64,000 nt of DNA from CAVRQM01 sp965246915 (GTDB lineage: Bacteria; Pseudomonadota; Alphaproteobacteria; Acetobacterales; Acetobacteraceae), in contig CBDFGB010000033.1 of assembly GCA_965246915.1 (NCBI GenBank), positions 1 to 64,000 of the forward strand, read 5' to 3'. The notes under the pieces were generated by a model. That model ran no database searches. It was given only the letters and a program-made list of their open reading frames with translations, and was not told where the DNA came from. Both the position numbers and the translations under genes were made by a program. This document shows positions 36,637 to 45,238 of the stretch, piece by piece (position 1 is the stretch's first letter; every line of letters starts with the position of its first letter).

Positions 36637-39045
36637 ATGAAGACGACGGCGCGGGTGGCGGTGATCGGCGGCGGCGTGGTCGGCGCGTCGGTGCTGTATC
36701 ATCTGACGAAGGCCGGCTGGTCCGACGTGGTGTTGCTGGAACGGAACGAGCTGACCTGCGGCTCCACCTGGCACGCGGCCGGCGGCATGCACACGCTGAA
36801 CGGCGACCCCAACGTCGCGCGCCTGCAGCAATACACGATCAACCTGTACCGCGAGCTGGAGGCGCTGACCGGCCAATCCTGCGGCCTGCACATGACCGGC
36901 GGCCTCATGCTCGCCGGCGACCGGGAGCGGATGGACTGGATGCGCATGGCCGTCGCGCGCGGATCGTATCTCGGCATGGATCTGTCGATCATTTCGATCG
37001 ACGAGGCGGCGCGCATGGTGCCGCTGATCGACAAGTCGCAGTTCATCGGCGCGCTCTGGGACCCGGTCGAGGGTCATGTCGACCCGTACGGCGTCACCCA
37101 CGCCTACGCCAAGGCGGCGCGGATGGGCGGCGCGGAGGTCTACCTCAAGACAAAAGTAGAATCGCTGTCGCAGCGTCCCGACGGATCCTGGGACGTCGTC
37201 ACCAACCAGGGCCATCTCGTCGCCGAGCACGTCGTCAATTGCGGCGGGTTGTGGGCGCGCGAGGTCGGCCGCATGGTCGGGCTCGAACTGCCGGTGCTGG
37301 CGATGGAGCACCAATATCTGATCACCGACGACATCGACGGCCTGCCGGAACAGGAACTTCCGGGCGTCATCGACTTCGACGCGGAAATCTACCTGCGGCA
37401 GGAGCGGCGGGGGATCCTGCTGGGCACGTATGAGCGCAATTGCGAGCCATGGTCGCCGAAAGTCACGCCCTGGGATTTCTCCGCCGAGTTGCTGCCCGAG
37501 AAGCTGGAACGCATCGAGACGCAGCTGGAACTCGGGTTCCGCCATTTTCCCGCCCTGGAGACCGCTGGGATCCGCAAGGTCATCAACGGCCCGTTCACCT
37601 TTGCACCCGATGGCAATCCGTTGATCGGGCCGGTGCGCGGCCTGCGGAATTTCTGGGTCGCCTGTGGCGTCATGGCCGGTTTCTCGCAGGGTGGCGGCGT
37701 CGGCTTGTCGCTCGCGAATTGGATGGTCGAGGGCGATCCCGGCGCCGACATTTGGGGCATGGACGTCGCGCGCTACGGCGACTGGACGACGCTTGCCTGG
37801 ACCAACGCAAAGGTGCGTGAAAACTACGGGCGGCGGTTTCGAGTCAGTTTTCCGAACGAGGAGTTGCCAGCCGGGCGGCCATTGCGGGTCACGCCCGTCC
37901 ACGATCGCCTGAAGGATCGAGGCGCGGTGTTCGGCGCGTCGTTCGGGCAGGAATATCCGTTGTGGTTCGCGCCGGAGGGCACCGAGGCGCGCGAGGAGAT
38001 CACCTACCGTCGCAGCAACGCACATCGCCCGGTGGCCGCAGAATGCGCCGCCGTGCGCAACGGCGTCGGCTTGCTCGAGACCAGCGGCTACGCGAAATAC
38101 GAGGTGAGCGGGGCGGGCGCGGAGGCGTTCCTGGCGAAAATGCTGGCCGGCAAGACGCCGGAGGCGGGAAGGATCGCTCTCTCGCCGATGCTGAATCCGT
38201 CTGGAAAGCTGATCGGCGATTTCACCGTCGCTCGGCTGTCGGCGGAGGACTTCCATGTGTTCGGCAGCGGCCCGGCGGAGGAATACCATCTGCGGTGGTG
38301 GCAGGCACACGCGCCGGTCGGCGGCGTCGCCGTGCGGTCGCTGCGCTCGACATTGATGGGCCTGTCCATCGCCGGTCCGCATTCTCGCGAACTTCTGGGA
38401 CGGCTGGCCGAGGCGGACGTGTCCAACGCTGCGTTTCCGTTCCTCAGCTACCGCCGGATGGCGTTGGGCATGGTCCCGGCCCTGGTCGGGCGCATCAGTT
38501 TCACTGGCGATCTGGGCTACGAGATCTGGGTGACGCCGGATTTCCAGCCGGCCCTGTATGACGCCTTGCGCGTGGCGGGCGAGGATCTGGGGCTGCGCGA
38601 CGTGGGCATGCGGGCGCTGAATGCGTTGCGGCTCGACAAGGCGTTCGGCACCTGGGCGCGTGAATACCGCCCGAGCTACGGCGCGGTGGAGGCGGGCTTG
38701 CACCGCTTTGTGCAGTATGGCCGCGAAGGCTTCGTGGGCCGCGACGCGGCGCTGCGGGAGCGCGACGAGGGTGGGACGCTGCGGCTGGTGACGTTGCTGG
38801 TGGACGCCGACGACGCCGACGCGGTCGGCGACGAGCCGGTGATGCAGGACGGAAAGTCGGTGGGCTGGGTCACGTCCGGCGGCTACGCCCACACCGTCGG
38901 AAAGTCGGTGGCGCTTGCCTATGTTCCGAAAGCACTGGCGGGCGCGAACGATGCGCTGGCGGTGGAGATCATCGGCCATCGGCGGCGGGCGGTGGTCGTG
39001 TCGGAAGCGCCATTCGACGCGGCGGGGGCGAGGATGCGGGGCTAA
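36637..39045 (+). CDS. dimethylglycine/sarcosine dehydrogenase-like FAD protein with GcvT domains
   Basis: An 802-residue fusion. Residues 1-380 are an FAD-dependent amine oxidase domain with VAVIGGGVVGASVLYHL and GSTWHAAGG, whose His46 is the site of covalent FAD attachment in dimethylglycine and sarcosine dehydrogenases. An FAO_M linker follows. Residues 430-710 are a GcvT (folate-binding aminomethyltransferase) domain with ISFTGDLGYEIWVTPDFQPA, and GCV_T_C completes the protein. The product would be the demethylated amine plus methylene-tetrahydrofolate. GGAGAG precedes the ATG. Which methylated amine is oxidised is not readable. Confidence 0.87.
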   Translation: MKTTARVAVIGGGVVGASVLYHLTKAGWSDVVLLERNELTCGSTWHAAGGMHTLNGDPNVARLQQYTINLYRELEALTGQSCGLHMTGGLMLAGDRERMDWMRMAVARGSYLGMDLSIISIDEAARMVPLIDKSQFIGALWDPVEGHVDPYGVTHAYAKAARMGGAEVYLKTKVESLSQRPDGSWDVVTNQGHLVAEHVVNCGGLWAREVGRMVGLELPVLAMEHQYLITDDIDGLPEQELPGVIDFDAEIYLRQERRGILLGTYERNCEPWSPKVTPWDFSAELLPEKLERIETQLELGFRHFPALETAGIRKVINGPFTFAPDGNPLIGPVRGLRNFWVACGVMAGFSQGGGVGLSLANWMVEGDPGADIWGMDVARYGDWTTLAWTNAKVRENYGRRFRVSFPNEELPAGRPLRVTPVHDRLKDRGAVFGASFGQEYPLWFAPEGTEAREEITYRRSNAHRPVAAECAAVRNGVGLLETSGYAKYEVSGAGAEAFLAKMLAGKTPEAGRIALSPMLNPSGKLIGDFTVARLSAEDFHVFGSGPAEEYHLRWWQAHAPVGGVAVRSLRSTLMGLSIAGPHSRELLGRLAEADVSNAAFPFLSYRRMALGMVPALVGRISFTGDLGYEIWVTPDFQPALYDALRVAGEDLGLRDVGMRALNALRLDKAFGTWAREYRPSYGAVEAGLHRFVQYGREGFVGRDAALRERDEGGTLRLVTLLVDADDADAVGDEPVMQDGKSVGWVTSGGYAHTVGKSVALAYVPKALAGANDALAVEIIGHRRRAVVVSEAPFDAAGARMRG

Positions 39046-39414
39046 AACAGCCGCTGCGGGACCGCAAGATGTGCGCGCCGAGGCCGTCGTGTCCTTCGCA
39101 TCGCGCTCCGGACCCCTCCAAATGAACGGTGCGCCCGACCGGTCGTTAACGCAGAGTGAAACTGCCTCCGCGACCTGATAACGTTTGGGCACACTCCGTG
39201 CGATGCCTCAGCCCCTCCAACGGGGAGCAAAGCAGCGCCCGCAAAGAGGCGGACGAGTGCAACCCGTCGCCGATTTCGGGCGATTTGGCGCGGTGTGCAA
39301 CGCACACTGAACGTCACGGGCGCCGAGCAGAGTATGAATGGCTCGCCGTACTGGCCTCGAAGGCCGCCTGAGACTGTCAATGCGCATAACAAAATGTTTT
39401 GAGAGGGGAAGTTG
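39046..39414 (+). promoter_or_regulatory. 369-bp upstream region of the first quinoprotein gene
   Basis: No gene is visible. It holds a perfect inverted repeat at 39293-39307 (GTGTGC-AAC-GCACAC) that could be an operator. At its end is a leader of about 55 bp (39353-39411) that is repeated before the second quinoprotein gene. Confidence 0.5.
39353..39411 (+). repeat. leader element, copy 1, upstream of first quinoprotein paralog
   Basis: Contains TCGAAGGCCGCCTGAGACTG, then AATGTTTTGA and a GAGGGGAAG ribosome-binding site. The same blocks in the same order and spacing lie at 41460-41514. Conservation outside the coding sequence suggests a shared promoter or 5'-UTR control. Confidence 0.6.
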
Positions 39415-41100
39415 ATGCTTTCGTTTACTGCACTGCTGTCGCGTCCCGTCACGAGGTCGGGGCTGCTTGCGCTGCTGGGCGTCGCCGCCGTCCATTCCAG
39501 CGGCATGGCTCAAACGTCCTGGCCCATGGCCGGCGGGGACATTTCCAATGACCACGCTTGGCTCAGTCCGCCCGCGAATATCGGCCTCGCGCGGCAAATC
39601 AATCCCGCGACCGTCAAAAACCTCAAGGTCAAATGGTCGCTGGAAACATACGGCGACATTTCCGCCACGCCAACGGTCGAGGCGGGCGGCTTGTACGTGA
39701 CCGATTGGGCGGGCTACCTCTACAAGGTCAACCCCACAACGGGTGCCAAGATCTGGGAATTACAGCTCTGCACCTATCGGGGCAACTGCAACACGAACTT
39801 CCAGGCGATTTCCCGCAACAGCCCGGCGATCGGCACGAACAACGTCATCGTTGGCGACGCGGTCGCTCACCCGACCGAAGCCAAATACGGCTCGCTCGTG
39901 TATGGCGTGGGCAAGTCCGACGGCAAGGTCAAATGGGCGACCGTCGTGAACAACACGAGCAAATACGGCTCGGTTCTCGGCTCCCCGGTTATCTACAACA
40001 ATGTGGTTTATGTTGGCACAGCCTCCTGGGAGGAAGGTGTCACCGATAGCGATGCAACGTATCTTCCCACATTTCGCGGCAACGTGACCGCGCTGAACCC
40101 TGATACCGGTGCAATCCTGAAGCAGTTCTTCACGGTGCCCGCCGGCTATACGGGCGGCGCGCTCCCGGGCACTATGTCGATCTGGCCGGCTCAGAACGCT
40201 CTGTTGGTCGCGACAGGCAACAATTATTCCGTCCCGGCCGATGTCGCGACCTGCCTGACCGCAGCTGGCAAGGATTATGCAAAGCAGACCGCTTGTTTCA
40301 ACACGAAGGGCGGGATTACCAATTATGTCGACGCGATGATCTCGCTCGATCTGAACAGCCCCACGCTCGCGCCGAAATGGGGACGGCGGCTATACGGACC
40401 CGACACTTGGACCCTTAGCTGCTGGACCCACCCGGAACGGGCGAACTGCCCCAAGCCGACGGGCGCGGACGTGGATTTCGCCCAAGGCCCCATGCTCGCC
40501 TATGTGCCGAACTTCCAAGTCGCCGACGACCATGGCGGCACAACCAACAACTACCTGCTTGGCGCGGGCCAGAAGAACAGCGTGTTCTATGGGCTCAATC
40601 CGATGAATGGCGGCGTGGTGTGGCGGCGCTTCGTCGGGACGGGCGGCATGGAATGGGGCTCGGCGGTCAACATTGCAGACCGCAACATGTTGTATTTTGC
40701 TCTGCACAATCCGCAGCGCGTGTCGCAGACCATCATCGGCAAGGGCGGAACGGCTCCGCAGACGTGGGACGGCGGTGCCTGGGGCGCGCTCGACATTCGC
40801 ACCGGCGCACCGAAATGGACGGTCCCCGCGACCGGCAAGGACCTCGTCACGTCCACATCGAGCCCAGAAGCACCGGGCTGTGTGACCTTCGCAAATCGGG
40901 TCCTGTTCGCCGGGTCCTCCTCCGGGATCATGTCGGCGATCGACGCCACGACGGGCTATGTCTACTGGAACTATGCCACTGGCGGCACCGTCGTGAGCTG
41001 CCCCGCGATCTTCGACGAGCGCGTCTACTGGGGCACCGGCTACGCTCGCCACGGCCTCGGCAAGCATTTCCTTTACGCGTTTTCCGTCAACGGCGCCTGA
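39415..41100 (+). CDS. exported PQQ-type beta-propeller dehydrogenase (polyvinyl-alcohol-dehydrogenase-like), paralog 1
   Basis: A 561-residue quinoprotein-like protein with a signal peptide (LLALLGVAAVHSSGMAQ) and repeated propeller blades of the type LYVTDWAGYLYKVNPTTGAK, NNVVYVGTASW and SAIDATTGYVYWNY. It resembles PQQ-dependent polyvinyl alcohol dehydrogenases but lacks a CxxCH haem site, so it needs a separate electron acceptor. Several Cys pairs (LCTYRGNC, LSCWTHPERANC) suggest disulfides in the periplasm. The ATG at 39415 is placed 4 nt after GAGGGGAAG. The next gene at 41521 is a close paralog. Confidence 0.83.
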   Translation: MLSFTALLSRPVTRSGLLALLGVAAVHSSGMAQTSWPMAGGDISNDHAWLSPPANIGLARQINPATVKNLKVKWSLETYGDISATPTVEAGGLYVTDWAGYLYKVNPTTGAKIWELQLCTYRGNCNTNFQAISRNSPAIGTNNVIVGDAVAHPTEAKYGSLVYGVGKSDGKVKWATVVNNTSKYGSVLGSPVIYNNVVYVGTASWEEGVTDSDATYLPTFRGNVTALNPDTGAILKQFFTVPAGYTGGALPGTMSIWPAQNALLVATGNNYSVPADVATCLTAAGKDYAKQTACFNTKGGITNYVDAMISLDLNSPTLAPKWGRRLYGPDTWTLSCWTHPERANCPKPTGADVDFAQGPMLAYVPNFQVADDHGGTTNNYLLGAGQKNSVFYGLNPMNGGVVWRRFVGTGGMEWGSAVNIADRNMLYFALHNPQRVSQTIIGKGGTAPQTWDGGAWGALDIRTGAPKWTVPATGKDLVTSTSSPEAPGCVTFANRVLFAGSSSGIMSAIDATTGYVYWNYATGGTVVSCPAIFDERVYWGTGYARHGLGKHFLYAFSVNGA

Positions 41101-41102
41101 CG

Positions 41103-41140
41103 GACGCGCGCGCGGACGCCCCAACGGGCGTTCGCGCGTC
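41103..41140 (+). terminator. hairpin after first quinoprotein gene
   Basis: GACGCGCG at 41103 pairs with CGCGCGTC ending at 41140, with an inner GACGCCC/GGGCGT stem. It starts 2 nt after the stop codon. A short T run (TTTTTT) occurs only about 40 nt later. Confidence 0.5.
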
Positions 41141-41209
41141 GCCTGCCGCGGCTCAGTGAGCGGCGGCTGACAACCAGTTTTTTGGCGTCTGGACAGCGGA
41201 CGCCACCAT

Positions 41210-41222
41210 CCCCCCCCCCCCC
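41210..41222 (+). repeat. homopolymer of 13 C
   Basis: Thirteen consecutive C bases lie about 300 bp upstream of the second quinoprotein start. Such tracts slip during replication, and can vary expression, but they also cause sequencing errors; the true length is uncertain. Confidence 0.75.
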
Positions 41223-41459
41223 GCAGCCGACTTGATCTGTGTCCGCCAACAACCCGTCCCCGCTCGTGCGGCCTCCGGTGGTGCGATATTCGGAACGTTT
41301 CGGTAAACTGAGAGAATAGCTCGGTTGGGCGCGGACTGTCGTCCGTCAAGAGGGTCATGCGGTCAAACTATTGTCGAGCGTTCGCGATATTGTCCGCTGC
41401 GTAGCACACCAGAATAGCGACAATCGCCTAAGAAAGTGCTAACAGCGCGCCGTCCCGTT

Positions 41460-41514
41460 GCGTCGAAGGCGGCTTGAGACTGTCCGCGCACGCCATGCAA
41501 TGTTTTGAAGGATC
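41460..41514 (+). repeat. leader element, copy 2, upstream of second quinoprotein paralog
   Basis: TCGAAGGCGGCTTGAGACTG, then AATGTTTTGA and a GAAGGA ribosome-binding site: the same blocks as at 39353-39411 with a few substitutions. Confidence 0.6.
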
Positions 41515-41520
41515 ATGTCG

Positions 41521-43182
41521 ATGCTATCGTCTGCTGGTTTGTTATCATCCACCGTGACGCGGGCGGCGCTGCTTGGCGTGTTTGGCGTCGTCGCGCTCCA
41601 GCCGAGCGCACACGCTCAGGCGCCATGGCCCACGGCCGGCGGCAACATTTCCAATACGCATGCCTATTTGAGCCCGGTGGCCAATGTCGGCCTGGCCCGC
41701 CAGCTCAACCCGTCGACGGTGAAGAACCTAAAGGTCAAGTGGCAGTTCGCGACGCAAGGCGACATCTCGGCGACGCCGACCGTCGAGCCGGGCGGCCTCT
41801 ATGTCCCGGATTGGGCTGGCTATCTCTACAAGATCAACCCGGTCACCGGCGCGCAGGTCTGGTCGAAAAAGGTCTGTGAATACACGTCGACGTGCTACAC
41901 GGCCTACACGTCGATCTCGCGGACCGCGCCGGCGATCGCCACGAACACGATCATCATCGGCGACGCGATCGCCCACCCGAACGTTGCGAAATATGGCGCG
42001 CTGGTGATCGGCGTAAACAAGGCGACCGGCGCCAAGGCGTGGCAGACGGTCGTCAACAACACCAGCACTTACGCCTCCGTGCTTGGCTCGCCGGTGATCT
42101 ACAACAACGTGGTCTATGTGGGCACCGCGTCATGGGACGAGGGCGTGGCCGGCAGCAACCCGAATTACGTGCCGACGTTCCGCGGCAACGTGACCGCGCT
42201 TGATCCGGACACGGGCGCGATCCTGCGCCAGTTCACCACCGTGCCGGCGGGCTACACGGGCGGGCCGATTCCCGGCAGCACCATGGCCATCTGGCCGGCT
42301 CAAAACGCGCTTCTTATCGCCACCGGCAACAACTATTCGGTCCCGTCCAGCGTCGCGAGTTGCGTGGGCATCGCAGGCAGCGACGTCAAGGCGCAGATCG
42401 CCTGCCTTGATCCCACGAACTACGTGAACTCGCTGCTCTCCCTTGATCTCAATACATTCAGCGTAAAGTGGGGCCGGCGTATGTCGGGCGCCGACGCCTG
42501 GGTCCTCGGCTGCCCCAATCAGCCGAACTGCCCGAAGCCCACGGGCACCGACTCCGACTTCGCGCAGGGGCCGATGCTCGCCTATGTGCCGAATTTCTCG
42601 GCGAGCGACGATCTCGGCGGCACCGCGCAGAACATGATCCTCGGCGCTGGGCAGAAGAACAGCCAGTTCTACGGGGTCAATCCGCTCAACGGCGGCCTGC
42701 TGTGGCGGCGCTATGTCGGGACGGGCGGGATGGAGTGGGGCTCCGCGGTCAATGTCGCCGATCACAATCACTTCTACTTCGCTCTGCATAACCCGCAGCG
42801 GGTGCGGCAGACCATTGTCGGCAAGGGCGGGACGAACCCGCAGAGCTGGGACGCCGGGGCGTGGGGCGCGCTCGACATTCGCACCGGCACACCGAGCTGG
42901 ACCGTTCCGGTCGTCGGCCACGATCTGTTGACGCCGGCCCGCAACGCCTCCGCGCCGGGCTGCGTGACGTTCGCCAACCGGGTCCTGTTCGCCGGCGCGT
43001 CGTCCGGCGTCATGTCGGCGATCGATGCGACCACGGGCTACAATTTCTGGAACTTCGAAAGCGGCGGCACGGTCGTGAGCTGCCCCGCGATCTTCGACGA
43101 GACGGTCTACTGGGGTACCGGCTACAAGCGTTACGGCGTCGGCAAGCACATGCTCTACGCCTTCTCCGTCAACGGCGTCTGA
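41521..43182 (+). CDS. exported PQQ-type beta-propeller dehydrogenase, paralog 2
   Basis: A 553-residue paralog of the protein at 39415, roughly two thirds identical by eye. It has a signal peptide (GVVALQPSAHAQ) and the same blade motifs (GDISATPTVEPGGLYV, LGSPVIYNNVVYVGTASW, FAQGPMLAYVPNF, GAWGALDIRTG). GTGGMEWGSAVN is identical in both. There is no haem motif. I prefer ATG 41521, 8 nt after AAGGA and aligned with the start of paralog 1; ATG 41515 is the alternative. Differences are concentrated in the Cys-bearing loops and may reflect different substrates. Confidence 0.83.
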   Translation: MLSSAGLLSSTVTRAALLGVFGVVALQPSAHAQAPWPTAGGNISNTHAYLSPVANVGLARQLNPSTVKNLKVKWQFATQGDISATPTVEPGGLYVPDWAGYLYKINPVTGAQVWSKKVCEYTSTCYTAYTSISRTAPAIATNTIIIGDAIAHPNVAKYGALVIGVNKATGAKAWQTVVNNTSTYASVLGSPVIYNNVVYVGTASWDEGVAGSNPNYVPTFRGNVTALDPDTGAILRQFTTVPAGYTGGPIPGSTMAIWPAQNALLIATGNNYSVPSSVASCVGIAGSDVKAQIACLDPTNYVNSLLSLDLNTFSVKWGRRMSGADAWVLGCPNQPNCPKPTGTDSDFAQGPMLAYVPNFSASDDLGGTAQNMILGAGQKNSQFYGVNPLNGGLLWRRYVGTGGMEWGSAVNVADHNHFYFALHNPQRVRQTIVGKGGTNPQSWDAGAWGALDIRTGTPSWTVPVVGHDLLTPARNASAPGCVTFANRVLFAGASSGVMSAIDATTGYNFWNFESGGTVVSCPAIFDETVYWGTGYKRYGVGKHMLYAFSVNGV

Positions 43183-43189
43183 CCTCGCA

Positions 43190-43221
43190 GCGCGCGGGCG
43201 CCCAAGCGGCGTCCGCGCGTC
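43190..43221. terminator. hairpin between second quinoprotein and DUF4214 genes
   Basis: GCGCGCGGGCGCC pairs with GGCGTCCGCGCGT across a short loop, between convergent stops at 43182 and 43220. Likely serves both genes. Confidence 0.5.
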
Positions 43222-44113
43222 ATGCCGCCTCGATCGGATAATCGACCACTCGGACGCCGGCGGTGATCGCCTCCAATTCGCCGGCGATCGTGCGAATGAC
43301 CGTGACCTTGCTGACACCCTGATGCAGCTGATGGAGGTAGTGGGCCATGCCCGCCTCGTCTGGTTCCTTCAGCAGGATGCGCCGGTAGAGCGCCGCCACG
43401 AACGCGGGCCCGTCGAGCCGTACCAGGTCGCTCGCGACGATGCTCTGCCCGGTCGACGCCGCCTCCGTCGCGCGGCCGATATCCGCCGTCGCGACGGCCA
43501 TGACGATACCCTGCGAGAAGATCGATCCCGGCGCACGGTCCAGATGCTTGCGCCGCGTTCGATACTCGCCGGACTCGATAAAAGTGCGGCGTATGTCGTC
43601 ATAGCTGCTGACCCCGCGCCGCACCGCGTCGGCGTAGTGGGCAAGCCCGTTCGGGTCCGACGGCCGGCCGAGATAGTCGCGATAGATCAGGTCGATGATC
43701 GTCTCCGCGCGAAGGCCAGCGGCGGCGGCGTCGACATAGGTCGTGCCCGCGACCCAAGCACGGGGTCCCTGCGCTTCGGCCAGGATATCCTCGACGGTCA
43801 GCGGCGCGGCCGCCGGCGGTGCTGCGGGCCAGCCGACCGGCATCTCGATGCGCTCGTCGGTCTCGCCGATGCTGAACCGCAGGCGATCCAGCGCATTGCC
43901 GTCCATCTCCGGGACGGCGAGATCGACGGTGAAGCCTGAGCTGGGCGGGACGCCATGCGTCAGCTCTCCCGGAAGGGCCAGCTCGGCGAGCGCGCTGCGC
44001 AGGATCACCGCGCGGTGCGCGACGTGCACGACGACGCGGTAGGCACCGAGGCGCGAATGGGCTGCCCAGCCGACCGCTTGGGTCCGTGTCAGCCGCAGCA
44101 GACGGCCCGGCAT
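43220..44113 (-). CDS. DUF4214-repeat protein
   Basis: A 297-residue protein. The C-terminal half holds two DUF4214 repeats: IIDLIYRDYLGRPSDPNGLA followed by HYADAVRRG, and a second unit with AALYRRILLKEPDEAGMAHY. DUF4214 is common in secreted or S-layer-associated proteins and in glycosyltransferase loci, with no established activity. The N-terminal 130 residues are strand-rich and unassigned. No signal peptide. Start at ATG 44113 (MPGRLLRLTR); it lies 4 nt after the glycosyltransferase stop on the same strand. Confidence 0.72.
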   Translation of the reverse strand: MPGRLLRLTRTQAVGWAAHSRLGAYRVVVHVAHRAVILRSALAELALPGELTHGVPPSSGFTVDLAVPEMDGNALDRLRFSIGETDERIEMPVGWPAAPPAAAPLTVEDILAEAQGPRAWVAGTTYVDAAAAGLRAETIIDLIYRDYLGRPSDPNGLAHYADAVRRGVSSYDDIRRTFIESGEYRTRRKHLDRAPGSIFSQGIVMAVATADIGRATEAASTGQSIVASDLVRLDGPAFVAALYRRILLKEPDEAGMAHYLHQLHQGVSKVTVIRTIAGELEAITAGVRVVDYPIEAA

Positions 44114-44117
44114 ATCC

Positions 44118-45236
44118 TCAGCCGCCCACGAGCGGAAGCGCGTCGATCGCCAGCGTGATGCGCTCGTAGTTGCCGTCCCAGGTAAACCGGGACGCCCAGT
44201 CACGCCGGGCCGGCCCCGCGCCGTCGCCGCCGAGATGGTGCCGCACCAGGGCCCGCATCAGCACGCGATCGAAATCCTGCGGCGTATGCGGGTCGAAGTA
44301 ATGACAGAACCCGCCGCCCACCTCGGGGATGCTGGACGAGCGGGTCGTGACGCAGGCCGTGCCAAGCGCCATCGCCTCCAGCACCGGCAAGCCGAACCCC
44401 TCGAACAGAGACGGATAGACAAGGAGTTGTGCCGTTTCGATCAGCGCGTTCTTGGCGCTCTCGGACACGAAGCCCGGAAAGAGGATGCGGCCGGTGCGGT
44501 GCGCCTCCTGCAGATCGTGGCGACGCAGCAGGCTGTCGATCGTCTCGCCCCAGCCGAAGCGGCCGAGGAAGACGAAGCGGACCCGGTGCAGGATGTCGCG
44601 GTTGCCGCGCAGGCAACTCAGCACAATGTCGATGTTTTTGCGCGGCTCGATCGTACCTAGCACGAGCACGAACGGCTCGACCGCGCGCCCGGCGAACCGG
44701 TCTATGTCCGCCGGCGGGATTGACGCGGCCAGGCGCACGGCGATCACCCGCTCGGGCGGCAGCGGTCCGAGATAGCGCAACACGTCCTGCCGGGTAGCCT
44801 CGGATACGCAGAACGTCAGGTCGTTGCTCTGGACGTCCTCCAGCAGCGACGTCGCGTGATAGTCGATCGTCTCGTGTGTGTGGAACTGCGGTGTCAGGAG
44901 AGTACTCAGATCGTGGACGATCTGGCACTCCACGTCGAAACCCCGGCGGCAGGTCTTGCGGTTGGGAAAGATCGCGACGTGTCGGCCGTGCAAATGCTCG
45001 GGGGCGGGCCGAGGCATCGCGCGCTGCAAGTACCAGGTGATGAGCTCGCCGTCGCGGCGGCGCACCAGATCCTCGACGATCGGCTTGTCCACCATGGCGC
45101 GGCCGAAGAAAAACCCGGTCTCGCGGCTGTCGTCGCCCAGCATCCGCTCGGCCAGCGCCGCCGTGACTTGCGCGACGCCGGTGTAGTTGCCTTCGCCGAG
45201 CGGGCCGATCTCCAGCAGCAGGGTCTGCTCGGCCAT
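44118..45236 (-). CDS. glycosyltransferase family 4 (GT-B)
   Basis: A 372-residue GT-B enzyme. The donor-binding half is typical: VLVLGTIEPRKNIDIVLSCL, VRFVFLGRFGWGE, then the E-x7-E region SLFEGFGLPVLEAMALG with SSSIPEVGG. The N-terminal acceptor half (LLLEIGPLGEGNYTGVAQVT) resembles mannosyltransferase-like members. Start at ATG 45236, where MAEQTLLLEIG begins the first strand. Middle gene of a GT-GT-DUF4214 minus-strand unit with 2-4 nt gaps. Sugar and acceptor unknown. Confidence 0.87.
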   Translation of the reverse strand: MAEQTLLLEIGPLGEGNYTGVAQVTAALAERMLGDDSRETGFFFGRAMVDKPIVEDLVRRRDGELITWYLQRAMPRPAPEHLHGRHVAIFPNRKTCRRGFDVECQIVHDLSTLLTPQFHTHETIDYHATSLLEDVQSNDLTFCVSEATRQDVLRYLGPLPPERVIAVRLAASIPPADIDRFAGRAVEPFVLVLGTIEPRKNIDIVLSCLRGNRDILHRVRFVFLGRFGWGETIDSLLRRHDLQEAHRTGRILFPGFVSESAKNALIETAQLLVYPSLFEGFGLPVLEAMALGTACVTTRSSSIPEVGGGFCHYFDPHTPQDFDRVLMRALVRHHLGGDGAGPARRDWASRFTWDGNYERITLAIDALPLVGG

Positions 45237-45238
45237 GG

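Larger units (their letters stand above)
41101..41520 (+). promoter_or_regulatory. 420-bp region between the quinoprotein paralogs
   Basis: No gene is visible. It contains the hairpin at 41103-41140, a run of 13 C at 41210-41222, and the second copy of the leader element at 41460-41514. Confidence 0.5.

Noticed and set aside
36493..39192. Very long minus-strand open frame (about 900 codons) opposite the dimethylglycine-dehydrogenase-like gene
   Set aside because: The protein is rich in Arg, His, Gly and Pro with no domain; it is the antisense shadow of a clear gene, as expected in high-GC DNA.
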